A DNA stretch of 64,000 nucleotides from an uncultured SAR86 cluster bacterium (GTDB lineage Bacteria > Pseudomonadota > Gammaproteobacteria > Magnimaribacterales > D2472). Positions 1-9,453 of this stretch are shown here, in pieces. Every line of letters begins with the position of its first letter. The stretch's first letter is position 1. The notes under the pieces were generated by a model. The model was given only the letters and a program-made list of their open reading frames with translations. It had not been told where the DNA came from and searched no databases. A program made the position numbers and the translations under genes. Where the stretch lies: contig CAJIYN010000001.1 in NCBI GenBank assembly GCA_905181645.1, positions 785,334 through 849,333 of the forward strand, in the 5' to 3' direction.

Positions 1-2
1 AT

Positions 3-1444
3 CAAATTAGAGCTGTCGATAATCACATCGATAGGGCTGAGGTCAGCGAAGCATTAAAAAATGGTTCAGGGTGGGTTTCTAGGTATAGCGATACTCTAAA
101 ACAGGACTTATTATATTTTGCCGTAAAAGATGGAAATCTCAGTAACCCAAATATTATTAGAATTTCTGTTCCTCTTAATTATCTGGAAAGTGCTGCAGCT
201 ACTCTTCAAGTTTCTGTTATTTTGCTCTTTGTTGTTGTTTTTATGCCATCCAGATCCGTCTACAGAAAAGTGTATACTAGGAATTCCTAAGATGTTAGCC
301 AAGGCTGCTACCAATATAGCTGAGGGAGATTATAAGAAAAGAGACATAAGAGCTCTTCCAACTCAAAGAGTTGATGAATTTGGCACTGTAGCCAGATCAA
401 TTTCTCAAATATCTGAAGATCTAAAGAGTCAGATTAAAATGATTGCAAAACAGCGTGATCAATTTGGTCAAGTAGGAACTAACATACCTGATAACGGCAC
501 ATACCGACAAGGTGATATTGTCTATAATACAAATGCAGTTGCTTAATACTCAGGATTTAGATAAGCAGAATATAAGTTCATTAAATTTACCTGCAATTAA
601 TTACTTATTTAATAGAGTTACAAATAAGAAGAGAGCAGACATAGAATTTGAAATTGAATTACAAGATAAATCTACTCGATGGGTTCTAGGTTCAATGAAT
701 CAATCAAAAACAACAGGTGAATATATATTAGTAGTTCATGACATAACTCAATTAAGACAATTAAATTCCATGAGAAGAGATTTTATTTCAAATTTATCTC
801 ATGAGTTAAGAACTCCTGTAAGCGTTATCAGGGCAAATTCAGAAACTTTGCTTGATGGTGCGCTTGATAATAAGAAGGAAGCAAAAACATTTGCCAGAGC
901 AATATTGCATAATTCTGAAAGGCTTTCCTCAATGGTCAGTGATTTAATCGATCTGTCTAGAATTGAATATGGAGATCTTAAATTAAATATAAAAGGAATT
1001 GATTTTAATGATTTTATGGAATCCTTTTTAGTATCTATGAAAAGTGTTGCAAAGAAGAGAGACATTGAACTCAAATACAATCCTGATCACCAGGGTTTAT
1101 TAAGTGCAGATACTCAGGCTTTAGAAAGAATTATGAATAATCTACTTGATAATGCATATAAATATTCTGATGAGGGCACCTTGGTAGAAGTTTCTACAAA
1201 AGATCAAGGCAAGATGATTAAAGTTATGGTTGCTGACTCGGGTGTTGGAGTGTCAGATGAAGATCAGGAGCATATCTTTGATAGATTCTATAGAACAGCT
1301 TCTGCAAGAGCCTCTGATAAGCAGGGCAGTGGATTAGGTCTTGCAATTGTTAAAAACCTTACAAATAGCTTAAATGGCGAAGTTGGTGTTGAGTCTAAAC
1401 ACGATTCTGGTTCGATCTTTTGGTTCACTATTCCGATTGGTTAA
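3..1444 (+). CDS. phoR: Phosphate sensor histidine kinase PhoR (5' end outside window, frameshifted)
   Basis: Inner-membrane kinase that phosphorylates PhoB under phosphate limitation. Reading the frames in turn gives the end of a sensor domain, a membrane segment (about 200-245), a HAMP-like linker containing GDYKKRD (about 325-350), a damaged PAS region, the H-box SNLSHELRTPV (about 790-825), the N-box NNLLDNAYKYS (about 1135-1170), and the ATP-lid motifs DSGVGV and GSGLGLAIV. Frame changes lie near 270-290 and 480-545, so only the catalytic half (from about 545) reads cleanly. The start is outside the window and phoB would be expected upstream. A Pho box follows the gene, which fits this assignment. 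The family is certain from the kinase motifs, and PhoR rather than another HisKA kinase is likely. Confidence 0.85.
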
Positions 1445-1482
1445 CTTCTCCTTTCTTTACTTAGTCACCTATTTGTATTAAT

Positions 1483-1500
1483 ATGTCACACATCTGTAAC
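1483..1500 (+). promoter_or_regulatory. Candidate Pho box
   Basis: Two 7-base direct repeats, ATGTCAC (1483-1489) and CTGTAAC (1494-1500), are separated by the 4 bases ACAT. This is the spacing of a PhoB site (CTGTCAT-n4-CTGTCAT). A weak -10-like TATACG lies at 1513-1518, placing the second repeat near the -35 position as in PhoB-activated promoters. It sits 40 bases after phoR and points to the short unit that ends at 1717. Confidence 0.55.
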
Positions 1501-1527
1501 AAAGAAGTTACATATACGTAATAAAAA

Positions 1528-1717
1528 GGTCAGATCATGATAAATCATTTTAAAATTATTTTGGAGTAAATTTCACTTTATAATGAAATCTGGCCGTTTG
1601 CATAAGATAGTCAAAATATCAGGTATTCGTTAATCCTATTTAACTAAATTTATTTGAAATTAAATTGAAATTAAATAAGATTTTTAAAAAATGAGCTACA
1701 CTATGTAGCTCTTTTTT
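1528..1717 (+). ncRNA. Candidate Pho-regulated small RNA or very short mRNA
   Basis: No convincing gene is present between the Pho box and gspC. The stretch has a long-range stem, GGTCAGAT (1528-1535) with ATCTGGCC (1588-1595, one G-U pair), enclosing an ATGAT/ATCAT hairpin (1537-1548), and ends in a strong intrinsic terminator. The only ORFs are of 10 and 16 codons (ATG at 1537 and 1583). Whether the unit makes an sRNA, a leader or a tiny peptide cannot be told from sequence. It could also be a leftover of a lost pst gene. Confidence 0.3.
1690..1717 (+). terminator. Rho-independent terminator
   Basis: Perfect 8-bp stem GAGCTACA (1693-1700) / TGTAGCTC (1704-1711) with a 3-base loop, followed by six T and preceded by an A run. 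It ends the short unit downstream of phoR just before gspC. Confidence 0.85.
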
Positions 1718-1720
1718 ATT

Positions 1721-2114
1721 ATGAATACTAAACAAGTTAAAAAATTAATTAATGCCTTTGTAGCAATCTTGCTGCTTGCATTACTTACAATGCTAACCTT
1801 TAAGTTTTATTAATAAGCCTAATATTCAAGACATAAGATTTACTAATCTCGATAAGATAAAAAGCAATAATGTAAATAACTCAAATCAAGAGTTTAAAGT
1901 TACAGATAATGCTGATTTTAGTTATGTAGTAGTTGGTTATAGATTTGGTGATGTTAATTCTTCAGTAATACTAAAAAAAGGTAATAAGGAATTTGTTTTA
2001 TATGAAGGTGATATTTTGGAAAACACTTATGAGCTTACCAGCATTAGTCCAGATGAAATTATATTTAAAGGATCAGGTAAACTATATAAACTAGAAAACA
2101 AGGTTGGGAAATAA
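1721..2114 (+). CDS. gspC: Type II secretion protein GspC (short form, one frameshift)
   Basis: Inner-membrane link between the assembly platform and the secretin. The ATG at 1721 starts a short cytoplasmic tail (MNTKQVKKL) and one membrane helix to about 1810. A frameshift near 1800-1818 leads into a periplasmic homology region (VGYRFGDVNSSVILKKG, YEGDILEN, about 1920-2060), which binds the GspD N0 domain. At about 130 residues it lacks the C-terminal PDZ domain of longer GspC proteins. The stop is 3 bases before gspD. Identity rests on topology, homology-region pattern and position as first gsp gene. Confidence 0.75.
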
Positions 2115-2117
2115 AAA

Positions 2118-3966
2118 ATGATTAAAATTCTAAAATTATTATTTTGTATATCATTAATTAGCATTTCTACGTCAGCACTTTCTCAGGATGCTTTTGTATT
2201 AAATTATGAAGACGCAGACATTAAAAAAGTTTCACAAGATATTGCTAGATTTGCAAAAAAGACAATTATTCTTGATCCAAGAGTTAAAGGTAAAATAACA
2301 ATTTACTCTAATGCTAGCTTAAATAGCGAACAAGTTTGGGATGTATACCTAAGAACTATTCAAGTAAATGGCTTTAGCTCTATTTCAGATAACGGTGTAG
2401 TTAGGATTGTTCCTGAAAATGAAGCAACTAGAGATGAAAATGATATTAATAATGAAAATGGAAACTTTTTAACAGCTGTTATTCCTCTAGTTAATAGATC
2501 TGCAGGAGAAATCCTAACTCAAATCAAACCTATAACAGGAAGGCAGTCGCATCTTTCTAGCATTCCATCTATCAATTCAATTTTGTTGGTAGATAAAAAA
2601 TCAAATATTAAATAGGATTAAAGCGCTTGTTGATGATTTAGATAAAAACAATTCAGCAAATATTTCAATAATTAAACTCGATAATCTATCATCTACAGAA
2701 GCCGTAAGAATTCTAGATAAACTTAAAGCTCAAAATAATCCAACTATTAATAACTTTGTAGCCATCCCATTTAGTCCATCAAACTCTGTAATATTATCTG
2801 CAAACTCAACTATTACATCTAATATAGAAAAAACACTCGTTTCTCTCGATGCTGATGTTAAAGCAGACAAATCAATTGATGTTGTATATCTAAAATATGC
2901 CAAAGCAGAAGAGCTTTCTACTATTCTTAATAGTGTCTCTGATCGATTTGCTGCAAGCCCCGATGGTATCAAGACAGTTATTACTTATCATGAAAAAACA
3001 AATTCTCTTATTGTTTCATCTGAAGAATCAAATTTACCAGGAATTAGAAATCTTATTTCTAAGCTAGATATAAGAAGGGCACAAGTTTTGGTAGAGGCAA
3101 TAATTGTTGAATTATCTGAAACAGCAGCTCAAAATCTTGGTGTTGAGACTTTATATACAGGTGGTGGCGATGTTCCAATTGGTGCAACTTCATACGATGT
3201 TGGATCTGGGCCTAACCTGCTTGCAATTGCAGGATCAGCAGCTTCAGATGGAACTGATGCTACCTTGGGTCAGCTTGCTACATCATCTCTCTTAGCTTCG
3301 CAGGGTTTAGTTGCAGGTTTTGGAGATTTTACTGGCGCTGGTAACTTTGCGGGTATCTTGAGTGCAGTTGCTAACGATCAAAACTCTAATATTCTATCCA
3401 CCCCTTCAGTAATAGCAATGGATAATACGCTATCGAAGCTTTTGGTTGGTCAAGAAATTCCTATTACTACTGGTGAGAGCCTAGGTTCAAGTAATGTAAA
3501 TGCATTTAGAACAACCTCAAGAGAGGAAGTTGGCATTAAATTGGAAGTAACTCCTCAAATTAATGAAGGTAGCTCGGTAATTCTTACCATTAAACAAGAA
3601 GTTTCAAGTGTTGCAGGAACTTATGCAAGTGGAGTAGATTTAATTACTAACAATAGAACTATCGAAACAACAGTCTTGGCTGATAACGGTCAAATCATAG
3701 TCCTAGGTGGTCTCATTGATGAGGATATTCAAGAAAATATATCCAAGGTGCCTATTCTAGGATCAATCCCGTTGATTGGAAAATTATTTCAATCCTCTTC
3801 AAGTCAGGTTATAAAGAAAAAATTATTTGTTTTTATAAGACCAACAATTCTTATAGATTCAGATTCAATAAATGAATTATCGGCTGAAAAATATAACTTT
3901 ATTAAAGCAGAGCAACTTTCAAGAGAGTCAGAGATAAATTTAATTGATCTAACTAAATCTAATTAA
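2118..3966 (+). CDS. gspD: Type II secretion secretin GspD (one frameshift)
   Basis: Outer-membrane channel of the T2SS, about 615 residues after correction. It has a cleavable signal peptide (MIKILKLLFCISLISISTSA, then LSQ) and an N0 domain starting FVLNYEDADIKKVSQDIA, followed by N1-N3 modules up to KLDIRRAQVLVEAIIVE. The secretin core includes the gate region (SNILSTPSVIAMDN), the C-terminal signature VPILGSIPLIGKLF and KKLFVFIRPTIL. A single-base frameshift at about 2610 splits N0/N1 from the rest. No pilotin-dependent C-terminal extension is obvious. It lies between gspC and gspE in canonical order. Confidence 0.93.
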
Positions 3967-3972
3967 ATATAT

Positions 3973-5454
3973 ATGGAAGATTTAGCTGTAAAAGATATAG
4001 ATACTATCTCTAATATACTTCCTTATGATTATGTTCGAGATAGAATGATTTATTAAATGAAGATAATCAGTGTAATGTTTACTCTCCAAATATTATAAAT
4101 ATTAAAACATATCAAGAATTATCAAGGTTTTTAAATAAGCCATTTGTAGTTAAAAAATGCTCAGCTGAAGACTTTAATGAAATGCTCACTAAATCTTTTG
4201 GCTCCAAAGACTCCTCCGATATGTTATCTGAAGAACTGTCTGATGACTTTGACCTTGAATCTTTTGCAGGAAACATAGCGCCAACTGAAGATTTGTTGAA
4301 TGGAAATAATGATGCACCAATTATTAAATTAATTAATGGAATCATAAGTCAGGCAATAAAACAAAGAGCTTCCGATATTCACTTTGAGCCATACGAAGAT
4401 CAACTAATTATTAGATTTAGAGTTGATGGAATTCTAAAAGAAGTTCTATCTCAGGATAGCAGGATAGCGTCTTTAGTTATTGCCAAGAATAAAGATTATT
4501 TCTAGACTTGATATATCTGAAAGAAGATTACCTCAAGATGGAAGAGTGTCTCTTTCTCTCGGTGATAAGAGTGTTGATGTCAGAGTATCTACATTGCCAT
4601 CTTCATCACAATTCACAACTACAACTTTCATCCCAACCATTTGAGCACTTGGACTTCCAAAACAAATACTTCATAATTATAAAAAGTCTTTAAAAAATCC
4701 TGAGGGTATTATTTTATTTACCGGTCCCACTGGCTCAGGAAAAACAACAACACTTTATGCTGGATTAAGATATCTGAGTGACTCTTCTCAAAATATTTTG
4801 ACTGTAGAAGATCCTATTGAATATACCCTTGGAGGTATAGGCCAGACACAGGTAAACACTAAGACAGGGTATACATTTGCAAAAGGGCTTAGGGCTATAC
4901 TTAGACAGGATCCCGATGTAATGATGGTAGGAGAGATCAGAGATATTGAGACTGCGCAGATTGCTATTCAATCAAGTTTAACTGGTCACTTGGTTCTTTC
5001 AACAGTTCATACAAATAGTGCTGTAGGAGCAATTACCAGGTTAAGAGATATGGGAATTGAGTCATTCTTGCTTTCATCTAGTTTAAGATCAATCATTTCA
5101 CAAAGATTAGTAAGAAGGTTATGTAACTCTTGTAAGAATGAAACTAATCCTTCAGAAGAGGCTGTTAGATTATTTAATTTAAATAATAATTCAAAAGTAT
5201 TTACATCAAATGGTTGTGACGAATGCTCATACTCAGGTTTTCAGGGAAGAATTGCTATTGCAGAATGTATTCAAGTAGATCAGACAACAAGAGATTTGAT
5301 TCATCAAAAGGCTTCTGAAAGTCAAATTATCGATCATGTCTTTAAAGATCATCCTTCAATAGATGATGCTAGCAGAGAGCTTATTATTCAAGGCATTACA
5401 TCCTGTGAAGAGATAATGAGACTCAATAATCTTAAAGAAGATGCCAGCTTATAG
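3973..5454 (+). CDS. gspE: Type II secretion ATPase GspE (frameshifts and foreign patch)
   Basis: Cytoplasmic ATPase that powers pseudopilus assembly. The N-terminal part from the ATG at 3973 binds GspL. The core has a SDIHFEP box (about 4370), Walker [14 protein letters not shown] (about 4725-4763), an Asp-rich [10 protein letters not shown] segment, Walker [13 protein letters not shown] (about 4910-4945), the His box (LVLSTVHTN) and a tetracysteine zinc site (CNSC and CDEC, about 5125-5230). Frames change near 4055 and 4490. The stretch at 4597-4646, where VRVSTLPS should run on through the arginine-rich segment, is replaced by unrelated DNA (see the gcvP fragment) with a stop at 4642. It overlaps gspF by 14 bases. 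Confidence 0.9.
4597..4646 (-). pseudogene. Fragment of glycine dehydrogenase (gcvP) inside gspE
   Basis: On the minus strand these 50 bases read [17 protein letters not shown] without a stop. That matches the conserved GcvP segment normally written SAQMxGMKVVVVxCDExGN. It replaces about 20 codons of gspE rather than simply interrupting it. It has no start and cannot be a gene. Confidence 0.65.
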
Positions 5455-6631
5455 TTATACAGCTTTTAATAATTCCGGAAAAAAGGAAAAAGGATTCTTA
5501 ACTGCTTCCTCTGAGAGAGATGCTAGAAGAGCTATCAAGGAATTAAACTTAACACCTCTCGAAGTTAAAGAATCAAACAAAAATTTAACCAGTAAAATAA
5601 AGATTAAGAACAAAGATTTAGTTTTAATTACTAGGCAAATAGCAACTTTATTAGATGCTGATTCAGCTTTAGATGAAGCCTTAAAAATAACCGCAGATCA
5701 ATATAATGATGAAGTTATTGTTGATATTCTTTATTCTCTTAGAGATGAAATTATTCAAGGGAAACGTCTTGGACAGGCGATGAAAAAATATCCTCAGGTA
5801 TTTTCAAATACTTATATTTCATTAGTTAGTGCTGGTGATAGTTCAGGAAATTTAGATATTATTTTTGATAATCTTGCAGATTATTTAGAGGAAAGCGCCA
5901 CCATAAAACAAAAGATTTTTTCAGCCTTATATAATTCTTTTAACCTTTTCTATCGGGGTAGTTTTTGCCTTGCTTACATTTGTTATGCCTCAGGTAGTTG
6001 ATCAGTTTGTAAGGGCTGGGGCTACTCTTCCTTTGCTAACGAAATTCCAAATTATTTTGAAAGAATAGGGTTTGCTCTTATTTTAATTGGTCTATTTTTA
6101 CTCGTTACAGGATTAACTTTTCTTTATAAAAGCTATATTTCAAATTCTGATAATCATATTAAAGCTCATAGGAAGTTTTTATCTTTTCCTTTGTTTGGAA
6201 AATTTATTTTACATAGTGAGATCGAAAGATTCTCCAGTACCATGTATCTTTTAACACAATCAGGAATGAATTTAGATTTAGCAATGGAAGAGTCCGAAAA
6301 AGTTTTTAATAATAAATTTCTTAAGAGCTCTATTGATAAAGCCCGCAGAGAGGTTGTTGAAGGCAAAGACTTTGTTCAAGCTCTAAACAAAACTCAAATC
6401 TTTCCTGATATTTTTATTCAGCTGATTTCAAGCGGCTATAGGTCTGGTAATTTGGTAAAAATGTTTAAAAAAGTTTCAGATTTCATGAAATCAGAAATAG
6501 AATCAAAAAGGTCTGTTTTGTTATCTCTACTTGAACCGGTAATAACAATCTTCATGGGCGGATTTATTCTATTGATAGTTCTCGCTATACTAATACCAAT
6601 AATGCAAATGAATACTATAGCTTTAGGATGA
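5441..6631 (+). CDS. gspF: Type II secretion platform protein GspF (two frameshifts)
   Basis: Polytopic inner-membrane protein on which GspE acts. The ATG at 5441 ([18 protein letters not shown]) starts the usual N-terminal domain. The first T2SSF domain contains SLVSAGDSSGNLD (about 5820-5865). After a transmembrane stretch (FVMPQVVDQF, about 5980) and frameshifts near 5935 and 6030, the second T2SSF domain has SGYRSGNLVKMF (about 6430-6465) and ends with a C-terminal helix (FILLIVLAILIPI). About 395 residues, as usual. It overlaps both gspE and the stop/start of gspG. Confidence 0.9.
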
Positions 6632-6636
6632 TGGAT

Positions 6637-7059
6637 ATGAAAAATAAACAAAAAGGTTTTACGTTAATAGAGCTAATGGTAGTCCTAGTTATATTAGGAA
6701 TGCTCACAACAATTGTTGCAGTGAATGTATCACCTTTTCTTCAAAGAGCAAATTTAGAGAAGATTAGAGCAGATGTTGCTCAAACAGGCAAAGCTTTGGA
6801 GTTATATAAGTTTAATGAGATGACTTATCCAAGTACATCGCAAGGCTTAGATGCACTAGTCATGCCTCATTCAGAGCTAAAAAGACCATTTATGTACCCT
6901 GAAGATGGCTATATAAATTCTATACCTACAGATCCATGGGGAAGAGAGTACATATTGATAGATAGTGAGCCTAAAGTTTATGATCTTTATACTCTTGGGG
7001 CTGACGGTATCGAAGGCGGAACTGGTGAAAACTCAGATATTGGCAACTGGCTGCAATAA
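6637..7059 (+). CDS. gspG: Major pseudopilin GspG
   Basis: Main subunit of the T2SS pseudopilus, intact. It has a short positive leader, the prepilin peptidase site KGFTLIELMVVLVIL with Glu+5, and a hydrophobic helix. The C-terminal half carries family hallmarks: TYPSTSQGLDAL, DPWGREYILI and the calcium-site loop near YDLYTLGADGIEGGTGEN. I chose the ATG at 6637, 9 bases after an AGGA. An in-frame ATG at 6628 overlapping the gspF stop is also possible. It is one of only three T2SS genes here without damage. Confidence 0.95.
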   Translation: MKNKQKGFTLIELMVVLVILGMLTTIVAVNVSPFLQRANLEKIRADVAQTGKALELYKFNEMTYPSTSQGLDALVMPHSELKRPFMYPEDGYINSIPTDPWGREYILIDSEPKVYDLYTLGADGIEGGTGENSDIGNWLQ

Positions 7060-7550
7060 AAATAACAAAGGCTTTATCTAATAATAGGAACTCCACCAAA
7101 GCTTTTAATAATTGGTATTGCAACTTCTGAGTATTTTTTTAAATTTTCCTTATCTGTTAATAAAATATAAAAGGCCAAACGTCAGTTGAAAAAAACTTCC
7201 AACTTATGTCAGAGGAGAGTATTCTTTCAAGTAAGATTCTGGGATGGTTTCCTGGAAAATCATCACAAAAAATTTATATATTAGATACTACTGGAAATAA
7301 AAGTTCTGAATTCAATTCAGAATCATTAGATTCTTACTGGAATAGCATCTCTGAATATCAAAAAATTATAAAAGGTAGCGATGGTGAGGAAGTCGAATTA
7401 AACTCTGATATAACAGATTACCCAGTTATTATTTTTTATCCATCAGGTGAAAATTCAGGTGCTGAGCTATTTATTTATAGAGATGAATATGTTCAAAAAA
7501 TTATCATCTCCCAAAATGGCAAGATTAACAATGAAACAAAACTTAAATAA
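7060..7550 (+). CDS. gspH: Minor pseudopilin GspH (N-terminus destroyed)
   Basis: The gene between gspG and gspI. Bases 7060-7077 keep a remnant of a prepilin start (KNNKGF then a stop). The hydrophobic helix is missing and is replaced by an unrelated stretch (7078-7172). An open frame resumes at about 7170 with SEESILSSKILGWFPGKSSQ and runs to 7550, giving a soluble domain like the C-terminal part of GspH. Assignment rests on position, remnant and size. It overlaps gspI by 20 bases. Confidence 0.6.
7078..7172 (-). pseudogene. Fragment resembling a DUF1330 protein inside gspH
   Basis: On the minus strand this stretch is open and reads FYILLTDKENLKKYSEVAIP followed by IIKSFGGVPII. The shape (Y-I-L-T-D, KYSE, then a Phe/Tyr-Gly-Gly turn) resembles the start of DUF1330-type small alpha-beta proteins. 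It sits exactly where the GspH helix should be. No start or stop belongs to it. Confidence 0.4.
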
Positions 7551-7898
7551 AGGCTTCAGCCTTTTAGAGGTTGCAATTGCACTATTGATTTTAAGTACAT
7601 CTGTTATGGCTATCTATCAAGTAATCTCCACATCAACAATTTCTACATTTGAATTAGAGGATAGACATATAGCAAGAGAAATTGGAAATAATCGAGTAGC
7701 TTTAATGAATACTATTGATATACCTCAAGGTACTGGAACAAGAGAGGGAAGCATTAATATGGCTGGGTTTGAGTGGGAATGGAGAGAGGAAATTTCAAAG
7801 GGCCCAGCAATAAATGTTTATGAGTATTCAATTATAATTAAAAAATTAGAAGCTTTAAACATATCTATGAAGCAAGAGGTTATCTTGTTAAAAAATAA
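7531..7898 (+). CDS. gspI: Minor pseudopilin GspI
   Basis: The ATG at 7531 begins MKQNLNKGFSLLEVAIALLI, a classic prepilin leader with the peptidase site before Phe and Glu+5. The soluble part contains FEWEWREEI, typical of GspI. As given, the frame runs straight on into gspJ. In a neighbouring frame the end would read GYLVKK followed by TAA at 7896-7898, the usual kind of GspI end, so a one-base error near 7875 is likely. It pairs with GspJ and GspK in the pseudopilus tip. Confidence 0.85.
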
Positions 7899-8487
7899 TA
7901 GAAAAGGCTTTACCCTTATTGAAGTACTTGTATCAATAGTAATACTTAGCATCATTGCTATTGTGTCAACAAATTTTTTACAGTCATCACTTGAGGCCAG
8001 AGAGCAGGGAGCAAGCAAATTACAAAATGTTAAAGAGCTTAATATAGCTTCAAGTATTGTAAGAAGAGATATGCGCCAAATTCTAAATGTTCCAATAAGA
8101 GATTACTTTGGTAATAATTTAAAGGGTAATTTTATTGCTGATGCTTCTTCTAATTCCATTGTATTTACAACTCTAGTGAACTCATCCTTTTCAACATCAA
8201 GGGTCAGAAGAATTGAATATCTATATCAAGATAATGCCTTTATAAGAAGACAATATTTTGCTGATAATCCTTATTCATATGAAGAATATTTTGAGACAAT
8301 TCTTCTGGGCGGAGTTACTGATATTGAATTTAGTTACATGACTAATAGAAAATGGTATGCCGTATGGCCAATCGACATTATTACAAAAGCTAAAATACCA
8401 GAATTAGTAAAGATAACTTTCACTAAAAATAATTTGCAATATGAGTGGATTATTACAGATAATATAGATTATGTATATAAAAGATAA
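7885..8487 (+). CDS. gspJ: Minor pseudopilin GspJ
   Basis: Prepilin-like start LLKNNRKGFTLIEVLVSIVI, probably from TTG at 7885, overlapping the likely gspI end. About 200 residues, with features of the family: VRRDMRQIL near residue 60, a RRIEYLYQD strand and GGVTDIEFSYM. No internal stop separates it from gspI in the sequence given. It overlaps gspK by 17 bases. Confidence 0.85.
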   Translation: MLKNNRKGFTLIEVLVSIVILSIIAIVSTNFLQSSLEAREQGASKLQNVKELNIASSIVRRDMRQILNVPIRDYFGNNLKGNFIADASSNSIVFTTLVNSSFSTSRVRRIEYLYQDNAFIRRQYFADNPYSYEEYFETILLGGVTDIEFSYMTNRKWYAVWPIDIITKAKIPELVKITFTKNNLQYEWIITDNIDYVYKR

Positions 8488-9445
8488 AGAAAAAGGGGTA
8501 ATTTTGATCTCTGTTTTGTTAATTGTCCTTGTGCTATCTGCAATAGCTATGTCAATTGGCAATAATTTTCTATTAGCCTTTAAGAGGTCTATATACCAAG
8601 ATCTGCAAACAAATAGCTTTGAGTTATTTAAGAATATTGAGTCTATCTCCATAAAAAGAATTGAAGAGAAAAATAGATTTGGATCACAAGCGTTGACTAA
8701 AGAAGACCCTTTATTTAAAGATACCTTCTATTTTGAATTACCTAATGGTCAGTTATATGCGCAAATATCAGATGCTTCAAATTGCTTAAATATTAACTCT
8801 GTTGTGTCCTTATCCAATAAAAATTATATTCAAAATCCAAAAGGAATGGCATCTATAAAAAAGCTACTACTACTCAAAGAATTTGATGAAAGAGATATAG
8901 ATTCATTGATAGATCAGATGATTGACTGGATTGATATTGATAATCAACCAAGACAAGGAGGGTTAGAGGATTACTTTTATACAGGCCCTCTTCATACCCC
9001 TCAACAATATACTAGCAAAAGACTTTTTTATGACTTATCTGAACTTAAAAATTTACCAGCTTTCAGAAATTTTAATTGGAATGATGTTAGTAACTATTTA
9101 TGCTCAATCCCTTTATCGGGAAATTCTAAAGTGAATATAAATACCTTGAATATGGAGGATTCTGAGCTTTTATCCTCCTTGTTACCAAATGCAACAGTTA
9201 AAGATGCTGAGGCAATTATTGCTAGTATTCCACAAGAAGGCTTTGTTGATATATCTCAGCTTATGCTTGAATTTCCTGGAGTTGATTTTACTAAGAGCGA
9301 TGCTAGTATTTCATTTACATCAAATCTATTTTCCATAAAATCTGAGATAATAAGCGATGAGTTGAAAATCAGCTCGGAAAGTATTATGTATTTGGAAAAT
9401 AACAGGAATGGATATGTTGTTTCAAGAACATACAATGGACTTTAA
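8471..9445 (+). CDS. gspK: Minor pseudopilin GspK
   Basis: Largest tip pseudopilin, intact at 324 residues. The leader KDKEKGVILISVLLIVLVLS has the GspK-type processing site (KGV rather than KGF). The protein carries the alpha-helical insert domain with LIDQMIDWIDIDNQPR and the helix-hairpin-helix region KVNINTLNMEDSELL. It starts inside the gspJ end. GspK caps the pseudopilus together with GspI and GspJ. Confidence 0.93.
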   Translation: MYIKDKEKGVILISVLLIVLVLSAIAMSIGNNFLLAFKRSIYQDLQTNSFELFKNIESISIKRIEEKNRFGSQALTKEDPLFKDTFYFELPNGQLYAQISDASNCLNINSVVSLSNKNYIQNPKGMASIKKLLLLKEFDERDIDSLIDQMIDWIDIDNQPRQGGLEDYFYTGPLHTPQQYTSKRLFYDLSELKNLPAFRNFNWNDVSNYLCSIPLSGNSKVNINTLNMEDSELLSSLLPNATVKDAEAIIASIPQEGFVDISQLMLEFPGVDFTKSDASISFTSNLFSIKSEIISDELKISSESIMYLENNRNGYVVSRTYNGL

Positions 9446-9453
9446 AATAGAAA

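Noticed and set aside
7447-7530. An earlier start for gspI
   Set aside because: It would add 28 residues before the prepilin leader; the ATG at 7531 gives a normal leader.
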